This document shows, piece after piece, positions 52,884-62,934 of a DNA stretch of 64,000 nucleotides. Numbering within the stretch: position 1 is the stretch's first letter; each line of letters begins with the position of its first letter. The DNA lies in assembly GCF_900120155.1 (NCBI RefSeq), contig NZ_LT635549.1, positions 2,388,688 to 2,452,687 on the forward strand. The letters are read 5' to 3'. The DNA is from Clostridium sp. Marseille-P3244 (GTDB lineage: Bacteria; Bacillota; Clostridia; Lachnospirales; Lachnospiraceae). The notes under the pieces were generated by a model. It was not told the DNA's origin, made no database searches, and saw only the letters and a list, made by a program, of their open reading frames with translations. Both the position numbers and the translations under genes were made by a program.

Positions 52884-55800
52884 CTTTCGCGATATCGATC
52901 AGTGTCAGTTTCTTGATATCTGTATTCTCCAGGCTGGTGATCAGCGCCCTGGCGGTATCGATAGCCGTCAGCACGTTCACGCCTGTCTCTATGGCATTCC
53001 GGCGGATGACGAACCCGTCTTTGGAGTGTTCTGCTCCCTGTGCCGGAATATCGATGACGAGGTCGATCTTATGTCCCAGGATCAGGTCCAGAAGGTTCGG
53101 CGACTCCTGCTCGATCTTCCGGACTGCCGTTGCCTTCACGCCCGCCTCATTGAGCGCCCGGGCTGTCCCGGCAGTGGCGAAGATACGGTATCCGATGGCC
53201 GCGAACCTGCGTCCGATCTCCAGAGCCTCTTCTTTGTCTTCATCCCGCACGGTCATGATCATATTGTTGAATTTCGGAAGCCGGATGCCTGCTCCGAGAA
53301 ACGCCTTGTACAGCGCTTCGTCAAAGGTCCCGGCGATCCCCAGGCATTCTCCGGTGGACTTCATCTCCGGTCCCAGACTGATGTCCGCGCCCCGGATCTT
53401 TTCAAAGGAGAACACCGGCATCTTGACCGCCACATAATCTGCCTCCGGCTGAAGTCCCGGTGTGTACCCCAGCTCCCGGATCTTCTTTCCGATGATCACC
53501 TGAGTGGCCAGCGGTACGATGGGAATCCCTGTCACCTTGCTGATGTAGGGCACGGTCCGGCTGGATCTGGGATTGACTTCGATGACGTACACATCTTCTT
53601 CCCCGCAGACGATGAACTGGATATTGATCATCCCGATCACATGGAGGGATTTTGCCAGCCTTCTGGTGTACTCCGCGATCTTTGCCCTGGCTCCCGCTGT
53701 CAGGCTCTGAGCCGGATACACGGAAATACTGTCGCCGGAATGGATCCCTGCCCGCTCGATATGCTCCATGATGCCTGGGATCAGAATATCCGTTCCATCG
53801 CAGACTGCGTCCACCTCGATCTCCTTGCCCTGAAGATATTTGTCCACCAGGATGGGGTGATCCTGCGCGATCCGGTTGATGATGCCGATGAACTGGTCAA
53901 TGTCATTGTCATTGATGGCAATCTGCATCCCCTGTCCTCCCAGCACATAGGAGGGACGCACCAGCACTGGATATCCCAGACGGTTTGCCACTTCTTTGGC
54001 CTCCTCTGCCGTAAATACAGTTCCGCCCGTCGGGCGCGGGATCTGGCACTCTTCCAGGATCTCATCGAAGAGCTCCCGGTCCTCGGCTTTGTCCACGTTC
54101 TCCGCGGAAGTTCCCAGGATCGGCACGCCCATCTTCATAAGCGCTTCTGTCAGCTTGATGGCGGTCTGTCCCCCGAACTGGACCACCGCCCCGTCGGGCT
54201 TCTCAATATCGACGATGCTTTCCACATCCTCCGGCGTAAGAGGCTCAAAATACAGCTTGTCCGCAATGTCAAAGTCCGTACTCACCGTCTCCGGATTGTT
54301 GTTGACAATGATCGTCTCGTATCCTTCTTTTGCAAAGGCCCAGGTACAGTGTACAGAACAGAAATCGAACTCGATGCCCTGCCCGATCCGGATCGGTCCG
54401 GACCCGAGGACAAGGACTTTCTTCCGGTCTCTTGTCTCTTCGACTTCATTTTCGCTGCCGTATACCGAATAATAGTAGGGCGTCTCCGCAGCGAACTCGG
54501 CAGCGCAGGTATCCACGATCTTGTAGGCTGCCACAATGCCGTTCTCATGACGCATGTCGTGGATCTCCCTCTCATCCTTCCCGGTCAGCCGGGCGATCAC
54601 ATTGTCCGGGAACTCGATGCGCTTTGCCTCTTTCAGCAGCTCCGGCGTGAGTTCCTGCGTCTTTAGGGCCTGCTCCATCTCCGCGATGATCGCCAGCTTG
54701 TCGATAAACCAGCGGTCGATCTTCGTAATATCGTATAGTGTATCATAGTCCACGCCCCTGCGGATCGCCTCCGCAATCCTCCAGATGCGCATATCGTCCA
54801 CAATGGCCAGCTGTTCCATCAGATCGTCCATAGAAAGTTCTGAGAAATCATAGGACAGCAGGCAGTCCACATGCTGCTCCAGGGACCGGATGGCCTTCAT
54901 CAGCGCGCCTTCAAAATTATCACAGATGCTCATGACCTCGCCCGTAGCCTTCATCTGCGTCGTCAGCGTCCGTTTGGCGCTGATAAATTTGTCAAAAGGA
55001 AGGCGGGGAAATTTCACGACTACATAGTCCAGCATCGGTTCAAAACTGGCGTACGTCTTCTTCGTGATCGCGTTTTTGATCTCGTCCAGCGTATACCCCA
55101 GGGCGATCTTTGCCGCCACCTTGGCGATCGGATATCCGGTTGCCTTGGAAGCCAGGGCGGAAGAACGGCTCACACGGGGATTCACCTCGATCACACAGTA
55201 TTCGAAAGTATCCGGATTCAGGGCATACTGCACGTTGCACCCGCCGGTAATGTTCAGTTCACTGATAATGTTCAGCGCGGAAGTACGCAGCATCTGGTAT
55301 TCCTTGTCTCCCAGCGTCTGGGACGGCGCCACAACGATGCTGTCTCCTGTATGCACGCCCACCGGATCGATATTTTCCATGTTGCAGACCGTAATGCAGT
55401 TCCCTTTTCCGTCCCGCATCACTTCATACTCGATCTCCTTCCAGCCGGCGATACACCGCTCCACAAGCACCTGCCCCACACGGGACAGCCGCAGACCGTT
55501 CTCCAGGATCTCCACCAGCTGATGAGGATCATGGGCGATCCCGCCGCCGCTTCCGCCTAGAGTATAAGCCGGGCGGAGCACCACCGGATAGCCGATCTTA
55601 TTGGCAAAGGCCAGTCCGTCGTCCACATTTTCCACTACAAGAGACGCTGCCACCGGCTCCCCGATCTTCTCCATCGTGGCCTTGAACTCCAGACGGTCCT
55701 CAGCCTTTTTGATGGTCTCGGATGTGGTGCCGATGAGACGGACGCCGTTTTCCTTTAAAAATCCGGCTTCCTCCAGCTCCATGGCAAGATTCAGGCCGGC

Positions 55801-56079
55801 CTGTCCTCCCAGCGTCGGAAGCACGCTGTCAGGTCTTTCTTTTAAAATGAGCTGCTCCACCACTTCCACAGTCAGCGGTTCAATATATACCCGGTCCGCA
55901 ATGTCCTTGTCTGTCATGATGGTGGCCGGGTTGGAGTTCAGAAGCACCACCTCAAGCCCTTCCTCTTTCAGAGAACGGCATGCCTGGGTTCCCGCATAGT
56001 CAAACTCCGCCGCCTGCCCGATGACGATAGGGCCGGAACCGATCACCAGAACTTTCCTGATACTTAAATCTCTTGGCAT
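52879..56079 (-). CDS. carB: Carbamoyl-phosphate synthase large subunit
   Basis: It makes carbamoyl phosphate from bicarbonate, ammonia and ATP for arginine and pyrimidine synthesis. The 1066 residues match the family. Two ATP-grasp halves are seen, each starting with KVLVIGSGPIVIGQAAEFDY or KVLVLGSGPIRIGQGIEFDF. YVLGGQGMQIAIND and ACIDTLG-type contacts are in place. The C-terminal MGS-like allosteric domain has IGYRIFATAGTARALNEAGV. Its start overlaps the carA stop by 1 nt. Confidence 0.98.
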   Translation of the reverse strand: MPRDLSIRKVLVIGSGPIVIGQAAEFDYAGTQACRSLKEEGLEVVLLNSNPATIMTDKDIADRVYIEPLTVEVVEQLILKERPDSVLPTLGGQAGLNLAMELEEAGFLKENGVRLIGTTSETIKKAEDRLEFKATMEKIGEPVAASLVVENVDDGLAFANKIGYPVVLRPAYTLGGSGGGIAHDPHQLVEILENGLRLSRVGQVLVERCIAGWKEIEYEVMRDGKGNCITVCNMENIDPVGVHTGDSIVVAPSQTLGDKEYQMLRTSALNIISELNITGGCNVQYALNPDTFEYCVIEVNPRVSRSSALASKATGYPIAKVAAKIALGYTLDEIKNAITKKTYASFEPMLDYVVVKFPRLPFDKFISAKRTLTTQMKATGEVMSICDNFEGALMKAIRSLEQHVDCLLSYDFSELSMDDLMEQLAIVDDMRIWRIAEAIRRGVDYDTLYDITKIDRWFIDKLAIIAEMEQALKTQELTPELLKEAKRIEFPDNVIARLTGKDEREIHDMRHENGIVAAYKIVDTCAAEFAAETPYYYSVYGSENEVEETRDRKKVLVLGSGPIRIGQGIEFDFCSVHCTWAFAKEGYETIIVNNNPETVSTDFDIADKLYFEPLTPEDVESIVDIEKPDGAVVQFGGQTAIKLTEALMKMGVPILGTSAENVDKAEDRELFDEILEECQIPRPTGGTVFTAEEAKEVANRLGYPVLVRPSYVLGGQGMQIAINDNDIDQFIGIINRIAQDHPILVDKYLQGKEIEVDAVCDGTDILIPGIMEHIERAGIHSGDSISVYPAQSLTAGARAKIAEYTRRLAKSLHVIGMINIQFIVCGEEDVYVIEVNPRSSRTVPYISKVTGIPIVPLATQVIIGKKIRELGYTPGLQPEADYVAVKMPVFSFEKIRGADISLGPEMKSTGECLGIAGTFDEALYKAFLGAGIRLPKFNNMIMTVRDEDKEEALEIGRRFAAIGYRIFATAGTARALNEAGVKATAVRKIEQESPNLLDLILGHKIDLVIDIPAQGAEHSKDGFVIRRNAIETGVNVLTAIDTARALITSLENTDIKKLTLIDIAKV

Positions 56080-57149
56080 TATTTCGCTCCTCCCATCATC
56101 TCAATGAATCTGTCAAACAGGTATCCGGAATCCTGAGGCCCGGGACATGCCTCCGGATGGAACTGAACGGTAAAGATATTTTTCCCCACATAGGAAAGTC
56201 CCTCGTTGGTGCCGTCATTTACATTGACAAAAGCCGGCGCGGCCACTGCGGGGTCAATACTCTTATCATCCACCACATACCCATGGTTCTGGGATGAGAT
56301 GTAGACTCTCCCCGTAGCCAGGTCTTTCACCGGATGATTGCCGCCTCTGTGGCCGTATTTTAATTTATGGGTAGACGCGCCTGTGGCAAGAGCCATAAGC
56401 TGATGTCCGAGACAGATGGCGAAGATCGGGATGTCTGTGTTGTACAGTTTTCTGATTTCTTCTATGACAGATGTACAGTCCGCCGGGTCTCCGGGGCCGT
56501 TAGAAAGCATGATGCCGTCAGGATCTGATGAAATGATCTCTTCCGCGGTGGTGTGAGCCGGATAAACGGTCACTTCACAGCCGCGGCTGTTTAAAGATTT
56601 CGCGATATTGTTCTTTGCCCCAAGGTCCAGAAGAGCCACCCGCTTCCCTGTTCCTTCAAGCACGTATTTTTCTCTGCATGTCACTTTGGAGACAACGTCC
56701 CCTACCCTGTATTCTTTCAGTCTGGGAAGGATTTCATTCAGATCATACTCCTCATTGATGGTGATCATGCCATTCATGGTCCCTTTCTCCCGCAGGATCT
56801 TGGTAAGAGCCCGGGTGTCGATCCCCGCGATGCCGGGAATGTCCTGCCCTTTCAGGAAATCCTGTATGGTGCCCTGGCACCGGAAATTGCTGGGCATCCT
56901 GGAAAGCTCCCGGACAATATAGCCGTCCGGCCACGCCCTTCCCGATTCCATGTCCGGCGTGATGCCGTAATTCCCGATCAGCGGATATGTCATGACGACC
57001 GCCTGTCCCGCGTAGGAGGGATCCGTCAGCACTTCCAGATAGCCTGTCATCGAAGTGTTGAACACGATCTCGCTGATGCAGTCCCTTGTGGAGCCAATGC
57101 TTGTCCCGGTAAATACAGTACCGTCTTCCAATATTAGAAATGCCTTCAT
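56079..57149 (-). CDS. carA: Carbamoyl-phosphate synthase small subunit
   Basis: Glutaminase subunit that supplies ammonia to CarB. The 356 residues start MKAFLILEDGTVFTGTSIGS. The nucleophile Cys is in PIFAICLGHQLMALATGAST, and the His in FTVQFHPEACPGPQD. GGNHPVKDLATGRVYISSQN is conserved. Confidence 0.98.
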   Translation of the reverse strand: MKAFLILEDGTVFTGTSIGSTRDCISEIVFNTSMTGYLEVLTDPSYAGQAVVMTYPLIGNYGITPDMESGRAWPDGYIVRELSRMPSNFRCQGTIQDFLKGQDIPGIAGIDTRALTKILREKGTMNGMITINEEYDLNEILPRLKEYRVGDVVSKVTCREKYVLEGTGKRVALLDLGAKNNIAKSLNSRGCEVTVYPAHTTAEEIISSDPDGIMLSNGPGDPADCTSVIEEIRKLYNTDIPIFAICLGHQLMALATGASTHKLKYGHRGGNHPVKDLATGRVYISSQNHGYVVDDKSIDPAVAAPAFVNVNDGTNEGLSYVGKNIFTVQFHPEACPGPQDSGYLFDRFIEMMGGAK

Positions 57150-57237
57150 CTGTCCACCCTTTCCTTTTGTAAATTACATAGTAAAGGCACTCTTGGAGTC
57201 TTTCCGTCCAGAGCGCCCTCGTTCTCAAATTGTAAAT

Positions 57238-57266
57238 ATTGTACTACAACTGATCTTATATTTCAA
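57238..57266 (-). promoter_or_regulatory. Promoter of carAB
   Basis: TTGAAA (57,261-57,266) and TACAAT (57,238-57,243) with a 17-bp spacer. The ~85-nt leader has a hairpin (GGCGCTCT with AGAGTGCC, about 57,185-57,225) followed by only TTT; pyrimidine attenuation is possible but the U run is weak. Confidence 0.65.
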
Positions 57267-57291
57267 CACCAATTTTCCTGACTTATTTCCC

Positions 57292-58551
57292 TCAGCTTCC
57301 GTAATCCCAGAACACCATGATCTTATTGTGGGTCTCATCCTCGATATAGGTATACTTCACGCTTTCCAGCCCGTAGACAGAAGCCAGAGTCCGGGCAGCC
57401 TTCGGGAACAGATCCTCTTTCATCACAGCCGCGGCCCCGGCATACACTTCCCGGGACGGGAATTTGCACAGGAACATCTCTTCCCCCGCATAAATGCTGC
57501 TGTTCATCGCCTCAAGGATGATCTGGGCGTCAAAAGAGTCATAGTACAGCCCGTTCAGCCTGTAATAATCCAGGTCATTGGAATCACAGACAGGATAGGC
57601 CACCTCCCGGGACGGCGTATGGTCCAGCAGGATCACCTCATCCGTGCAGCAGAGATAATCATAGTTGATGATATTCTCCGGCAGTTCCTCCCCTGTCTCA
57701 GCGGACAGAAATACCGGATCCCCGAACGTCACATCCATCTGATAATATGCTTCCCCGCAGTTTACAATATTCCACGCATGGGACTCCTGTCCCTGGGCTG
57801 TCCCCACCACATAGATGCACTCGATCCCCAGTTCTCCCAGAAGGTACTGGGCGGCCCGGGAATACCCGGCGCATACCGATCTTCCTCCTGCCAGAGCACT
57901 GTAGATATTCTGATTGTCCGGCGCCGTCTCGTCATAGTCCACCGTCTCGATCAGATACTCGTAAACATACCGGATCTTGTCATACTCAGACATCCCGGAA
58001 GCGACTTCCTCCATACAGGCGGACACCGCCTCATCGATCCGGAGCTGTTTCTCAGCCTTTTCTTCCGGCGTACAGGTATAATCCGGGCAGAATTCTGTAT
58101 GGTCGTCATAGACTGTCATCCGGGAGCTTCCCGCACACCAGAAAAGTTCCGGGCGGTCATACAGCAGGTATTCATAGATCTTTTCCGGCCGGTCCTCCCG
58201 GCCCGCATGAAGAAGGATGCTTTCTTCCATGTTTCGGACGCCCTGCAGCAGTTCCCGGTAAATGAGCTGTTCTTCTTCTCCCAGCTGGAGGTAATAAAAA
58301 TCACTCTCTGACTCTTCCGCCGTGACTGTCAGCTCCGGAAATTCCGTTTCCTGACGGATCGTGGCATTGACTGTCTCCTCCACGGTTTCATCCAGCGCCG
58401 CTCTCAGCGCGCTGCCAATCTGCCTGAATGTGCCGGGCAGGACAAGGCTGCCAAGGACCATGACTCCCGCGGCGGCTGCCAGGATACACAGGCAGCCGGT
58501 CAGCCGGAAACGCCTCTTTCTTCTCTTTCTTCTCCGATCTCTGTCTGGCAT
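57292..58551 (-). CDS. Membrane-anchored transglutaminase-like protein
   Basis: A 419-residue protein with a very basic N-terminus and one membrane helix (about residues 17-40), so most of it is outside the cell. The transglutaminase/protease-fold triad appears as the Cys in GGRSVCAGYSRAAQYLL, the His in GQESHAWNIVNCG and the Asp in YYQMDVTFGDPVF. Function unknown; a peptidase or protein-processing role is possible. Confidence 0.88.
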   Translation of the reverse strand: MPDRDRRRKRRKRRFRLTGCLCILAAAAGVMVLGSLVLPGTFRQIGSALRAALDETVEETVNATIRQETEFPELTVTAEESESDFYYLQLGEEEQLIYRELLQGVRNMEESILLHAGREDRPEKIYEYLLYDRPELFWCAGSSRMTVYDDHTEFCPDYTCTPEEKAEKQLRIDEAVSACMEEVASGMSEYDKIRYVYEYLIETVDYDETAPDNQNIYSALAGGRSVCAGYSRAAQYLLGELGIECIYVVGTAQGQESHAWNIVNCGEAYYQMDVTFGDPVFLSAETGEELPENIINYDYLCCTDEVILLDHTPSREVAYPVCDSNDLDYYRLNGLYYDSFDAQIILEAMNSSIYAGEEMFLCKFPSREVYAGAAAVMKEDLFPKAARTLASVYGLESVKYTYIEDETHNKIMVFWDYGS

Positions 58552-58583
58552 ATATCTCCTCTCTCTGTATTGGATGTATCATC

Positions 58584-59849
58584 TTACGTCAGTTCCGCGA
58601 TCCGGGACACCCCGACATAGATCTCGGATATCTTATACCATGTGGAGTAATCTACTTTTCCTGTCACCGGCAGGCCGAACACAGACTGGAATTTTCTCAC
58701 TGCCTCCGCCGTGGCGGGACCGTACACGCCGTCCGCGGTGATCCTGGGAAGGGCCGGATACGCGCCAGCGATCACATTGAGCTGTTCCTGCATCTGCCGG
58801 ACTTTCTCGCCGCTGGAGCCCTCCTCCAGAGTATACCCCGGCCAGGACGCGGGTATACCGGATATCTCCTCCGCAGTATTGATGTACATGTCATCTCCAT
58901 AGAAATACCGGAGGATCTCAATGGGAGAGTACCCCTGGTCGCCCAGTTCCTTCGAGCCCCATTGCGTCATCCAGTTGGGACAGGTCACCCGCCGCCCGTC
59001 GCAGTACTGCGTAAGGATCGGCTGCCGCACGTTGGGCCGGGAAAGATAATTGGCAAACAGTTCATCCACGATCACGGATATGGTATCATAGACGTTCCTC
59101 TCCGGGATCCATTTATGGTCAAATGCCGTTGAAGACGTGATCGTAAAATCATACCCCCGGTTCCGGTACCACTCCGTATACACCCGGTTCAAGGTAAACG
59201 ACATAATCGCCAGTACATTGGCGCGGATCGTATTGGCCGGCCAGGTAGCATAGATCTCGCTGGAGGCCACATTTTTAATATAGTCTTTGTACTTTACATA
59301 ATAGTTTGTGGCCGTCGAATCCCGGGGCGAACCGTTGTGGACGACGATATACTCCGGCACCACCACGCGGCTTAAGACGATCTCGCCGGTCTCGTTGACG
59401 GGCTTGATCTCATCTTCCGCGATCTTCGGGGGGTATTCTCCATATAAAGTATGAGCAGGGATGACGAATACCTCTTCCTCTTCCCTGCCCGTCTCGCTTG
59501 GCCGCATCCTGACATTCTGGATGGCTTTTACATTCGCAAGGATCTCGGCGCCGGCTATGCTCACCGGTTCAAATCCGGGCGCGCTGATATCCAGCGTATA
59601 CTCCGAATAGGGCTGCCTTTCATTATTGGGGTCCAGACTCCATTCTTCCGGAGGCGCGTCAAGATCCAGGATCTCCGTCTGCCCGGAAGAATCTGTCGAC
59701 ACCTGCTCCAGCGTGCTCTGGGGAACTCCTGTGTAAGAGATGGATATCCGGGCATCCGCCACAGGGCGCCCGCCCGCCGAGGAGGTCACATTGATCTGAA
59801 GCTGCCCTTTCTCTGTCGCCTCATCCTGCATTGCTCTTATATTGTTCAT
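58584..59849 (-). CDS. SpoIID-like protein with C-terminal peptidoglycan-binding domain
   Basis: The ATG with AGGAG 6 nt upstream gives 421 residues starting MNNIRAMQDEATEKGQLQIN. It has no signal peptide. Residues about 15-130 look like a beta-sandwich/carboxypeptidase-regulatory-like domain (LDISAPGFEPVSIAG). The middle has YIKNVASSEIYATWPANTIR and ANVLAIMSFTLNRVYTEWYR, as in SpoIID/LytB proteins. The end is a PG_binding_1 repeat (ITADGVYGPATAEAVRKFQS). A cell-wall or spore-cortex role is inferred. Confidence 0.85.
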   Translation of the reverse strand: MNNIRAMQDEATEKGQLQINVTSSAGGRPVADARISISYTGVPQSTLEQVSTDSSGQTEILDLDAPPEEWSLDPNNERQPYSEYTLDISAPGFEPVSIAGAEILANVKAIQNVRMRPSETGREEEEVFVIPAHTLYGEYPPKIAEDEIKPVNETGEIVLSRVVVPEYIVVHNGSPRDSTATNYYVKYKDYIKNVASSEIYATWPANTIRANVLAIMSFTLNRVYTEWYRNRGYDFTITSSTAFDHKWIPERNVYDTISVIVDELFANYLSRPNVRQPILTQYCDGRRVTCPNWMTQWGSKELGDQGYSPIEILRYFYGDDMYINTAEEISGIPASWPGYTLEEGSSGEKVRQMQEQLNVIAGAYPALPRITADGVYGPATAEAVRKFQSVFGLPVTGKVDYSTWYKISEIYVGVSRIAELT

Positions 59850-59903
59850 AGATGACTCCTGCATACAAATGATCTTTTTAATTATATATGCAGATCTTTC
59901 TCT

Positions 59904-60935
59904 TTAGAACAATTTCATAATATCGTTGTACATCACCACCACCATCAGCAGCATCAAAGCGGCAAATCCGATGAAATGCACCATTCCTTCCTTCTCCGGC
60001 GGCACCCGTTTGCGGCGCACTGCCTCGATGATCAGGAAGACAAGCCGCCCTCCGTCCAGAGCGGGAAGGGGCAGAAGATTCAGGATCCCCAGGTTGACTG
60101 TCAGGAGAGTCCCGAAATTCAGCATGCTCAGAAAGATGGCCGCTGCCCCGGCAGGAGCCGCGGATTCATAGACATCATTGACTACATTGACGATCCCCAC
60201 CGGACCGGACAGATCCTGGATCCCCGCCTGTCCTGTCACCAGCATCCGCAGACTGTCCACTGTGTAGTGGACCCAGTATTTGACTTTATAGATCCCATAC
60301 TGCATAGAACCCAGAAGTCCCGGCCTCTCGTAGTCCCCTCCCGCGACGCCGAGCCTGGGAGAGGTGTCTTCCTCCAGCTGTCTTGGTTCCAGCTCCACAG
60401 TGTATTCCTGCCCGTCTCTCTCATACACCACTTCATAGGGGGCCTCATCCGGATGCGTCAGAGTGTACAGATTCATATCATCCCAGGTATAGATATTGCG
60501 GCCGTTGATCTCCCTGATCACATCCCCTTCCTGAAGTCCCTGTTCCTCCGCGGAATAGCCGGGATCCACTCCTGTGATCGTGGGCGACACATATCCGGTG
60601 GACATGATCAGGATCACGCAGAAGATCCATGCCAGGATCAGATTGAACACAGGTCCTGCCGCGATGACCGACATCCGCGCCCAGACGGAACTTGCGTTAA
60701 AACTTCCTTCCGACATATCCTCCGCGTCGTCTTCTCCCATCATGCACGCGCCGCCGAAAGGAAGCAGTTTCACACAGAAAAATGTCTCCCCGAACTTCTT
60801 TCCGAACAGCGTGGGCCCCAGGCCCAGAGAAAATTCATCCACACGGATCCCGTTCTTTTTGGCCAGGAGAAAATGTCCCAGCTCATGAAAGATGATGATG
60901 AAACTAAATAGTAGGATCGCTATGATTATGCCCAT
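59904..60935 (-). CDS. rseP: Site-2-type zinc protease RseP
   Basis: Intramembrane metalloprotease that cleaves membrane-anchored regulators. The 343-residue protein has the zinc motif FHELGHFLLAKKNGI at residues 17-21, a PDZ domain (GLQEGDVIREINGRNIYTWD) and the second motif LLPLPALDGGRLVFLIIEA. It follows dxr by 3 nt, as in many bacteria. Confidence 0.96.
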   Translation of the reverse strand: MGIIIAILLFSFIIIFHELGHFLLAKKNGIRVDEFSLGLGPTLFGKKFGETFFCVKLLPFGGACMMGEDDAEDMSEGSFNASSVWARMSVIAAGPVFNLILAWIFCVILIMSTGYVSPTITGVDPGYSAEEQGLQEGDVIREINGRNIYTWDDMNLYTLTHPDEAPYEVVYERDGQEYTVELEPRQLEEDTSPRLGVAGGDYERPGLLGSMQYGIYKVKYWVHYTVDSLRMLVTGQAGIQDLSGPVGIVNVVNDVYESAAPAGAAAIFLSMLNFGTLLTVNLGILNLLPLPALDGGRLVFLIIEAVRRKRVPPEKEGMVHFIGFAALMLLMVVVMYNDIMKLF

Positions 60936-60938
60936 ATA

Positions 60939-62081
60939 TTACCACCTGTTTTTTATAAATTCATATGTTTCCTGCTCTGTCTTTAGTATCTCTTCTATCC
61001 CGGGGGCCTGGATATTCCTGTGGGCTTCCATGCACGCGCCGATGATCTCCGGGATCTGAAGATAGCGGATCTTCCCTTCCAGGAACATGGCCACCGCGCG
61101 CTCATTGGCGGCGTTGAACACGGTGGGAAGCGTTCCGCCTGCCCTGCCCGCCTCATAGGCCAGCTTTAAGCCGTAAAATGTTTCCATATCCGGTTTCTCA
61201 AATGTGATCCCGGACAGTGCGCCAAAGTCCAGCCGGTCTCCCGGCAGATACCGTCTCTCAGGATAATAAAGCGCGTACTGGATGGGCAGCTTCATATCCG
61301 GCGTCCCCAGCTGCGCGATCACCGCCCCGTCCTGATATTCCACCATGGAATGGATGATGCTCTGTGGCTGTACCACCACCTGGATCTGGTCTACAGAGAC
61401 GCCGAACAGCCACTTTGCCTCAATAACCTCCAGCCCTTTGTTCACCATGGTAGAAGAGTCGATCGTGATCTTCTTTCCCATGGACCAGTTGGGATGCTTC
61501 AAGGCATCCTCCACACGGACATCCGCCAGTTCTTCCTTCTTCTTTCCACGGAAAGGCCCCCCGGAAGCCGTCAGCAGGATCTTGTGCAGGGCTTTCTCCT
61601 GGCCTCCCTGAAGAGACTGAAAAACAGCGCTGTGCTCGCTGTCCACCGGAAGGATGGACACATGGTGTTCCTCTGCCATGGGCATGATGATATGTCCTGC
61701 CGTCACAAGCGTCTCTTTATTGGCCAGGGCAATATCTTTTCCTGCCCGGATCGCCTCGATCGTCGGAAGGATGCCGATCATTCCCACAATGGCCGTCACC
61801 AGGATCTCTGACTCCGGCTCTGCCGCCACTGCCAGCAGCCCGTCCATTCCGGACAGTACCTTTACTTCCATATCACGGACCCGGTCCTTTAACTCTGCCG
61901 CCCGTTCTTCCTTCCAGACAGCAGCGATCGCCGGACGGAATTCCCGGATCTGCTTCTCCAGCAGAGCGATATTGTTCCCTGCTGCCAGAGCTGTCACCTG
62001 TATATCCCCGTTATTCCTTACGATCTCCAGAGTCTGGGTCCCGATCGACCCGGTAGAGCCCAGGATACTGATCTTTTTCAT
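60939..62081 (-). CDS. dxr: 1-deoxy-D-xylulose 5-phosphate reductoisomerase
   Basis: Second step of the MEP isoprenoid pathway. The ATG with AGAGGAT 8 nt upstream gives 380 residues starting MKKISILGSTGSIGTQTLEI, an NADPH-binding motif. PVDSEHSAVFQSLQGG, TASGGPFRGKK and HPNWSMGKKITIDSSTMVNK are the family active-site segments. Confidence 0.98.
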   Translation of the reverse strand: MKKISILGSTGSIGTQTLEIVRNNGDIQVTALAAGNNIALLEKQIREFRPAIAAVWKEERAAELKDRVRDMEVKVLSGMDGLLAVAAEPESEILVTAIVGMIGILPTIEAIRAGKDIALANKETLVTAGHIIMPMAEEHHVSILPVDSEHSAVFQSLQGGQEKALHKILLTASGGPFRGKKKEELADVRVEDALKHPNWSMGKKITIDSSTMVNKGLEVIEAKWLFGVSVDQIQVVVQPQSIIHSMVEYQDGAVIAQLGTPDMKLPIQYALYYPERRYLPGDRLDFGALSGITFEKPDMETFYGLKLAYEAGRAGGTLPTVFNAANERAVAMFLEGKIRYLQIPEIIGACMEAHRNIQAPGIEEILKTEQETYEFIKNRW

Positions 62082-62110
62082 CTGTCTTATCCTCTTTTCT
62101 CTGCCCATGC

Positions 62111-62923
62111 TCACAGCAGGATGGCAAGATAGTATATGATGGGAGCTGTAAAAATGACACTGTCAAACCGGTCCAGGATCCCTCCGTGGCCCGGGATCAG
62201 CTTCCCGTAGTCCTTGATATTATGGCAGCGTTTGATGGCCGACGCCGCAAGATCGCCCACCTGGGAGATGGCGCCGCCCACTGCCCCGATAATGGCATAT
62301 TCCGCCGGACTCACTCCGGCCGTTCCCCAGTGATTGATGGCAAGGGCATAGAGCATGCCGATCAAAGCTGCGCCGGCAATACCTCCGATACCGCCTTCCA
62401 CTGACTTTTTGGGACTCAGTACCGGAGCCATCTTATGTTTCCCGATGAGCATCCCCACACAGTACGCGCAGGTGTCGCATCCCCAGGAACAGACAAAGAC
62501 CAGCCATACCGTGAACACGCCGCCGGGAAGATTTCTGGTCTGGTATATATAGGACAGCATTACAGCTACATAAAACAGGCCGAAGAACGCTGCCAGTATC
62601 TGCTGTGTATTGTATTTGGGATAGCCGAACACCAGAACCGCCATCTCGCAGACCAGGTATCCCATAAACAGCATCATAAACCATATATGACTGTCTCCCG
62701 GGAGCACAGATTCCAAATACACCAGGGTGTAATACCCCGCCGCGAAAATGTATCCCACGATCCCCGGCGGTTTCTTCTCGATCCCGAAGACCCGGTAGAG
62801 CTCCCACATCCCGATCAGACTGATAAGGAAAAGGACCCCAAACAATAGCTCCCCGCCGGTGATCACTGTTACCAGAGCGACAGCCACCAACAGGATCCCG
62901 CTTATCAAACGCGTCTTAAACAT
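62111..62923 (-). CDS. cdsA: Phosphatidate cytidylyltransferase
   Basis: Membrane enzyme making CDP-diacylglycerol. The ATG lies 7 nt after AGGAGG; the GTG two codons earlier is too close to it. The 270 residues carry about seven to eight helices. The C-terminal signature spans SQVGDLAASAIKRCHNIKDY and GKLIPGHGGILDRFDS. Confidence 0.97.
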   Translation of the reverse strand: MFKTRLISGILLVAVALVTVITGGELLFGVLFLISLIGMWELYRVFGIEKKPPGIVGYIFAAGYYTLVYLESVLPGDSHIWFMMLFMGYLVCEMAVLVFGYPKYNTQQILAAFFGLFYVAVMLSYIYQTRNLPGGVFTVWLVFVCSWGCDTCAYCVGMLIGKHKMAPVLSPKKSVEGGIGGIAGAALIGMLYALAINHWGTAGVSPAEYAIIGAVGGAISQVGDLAASAIKRCHNIKDYGKLIPGHGGILDRFDSVIFTAPIIYYLAILL

Positions 62924-62934
62924 ATTCACGCCTC

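Noticed and set aside
53026-54666. 546-codon plus-strand open frame
   Set aside because: Opposite carB, which is complete and conserved.
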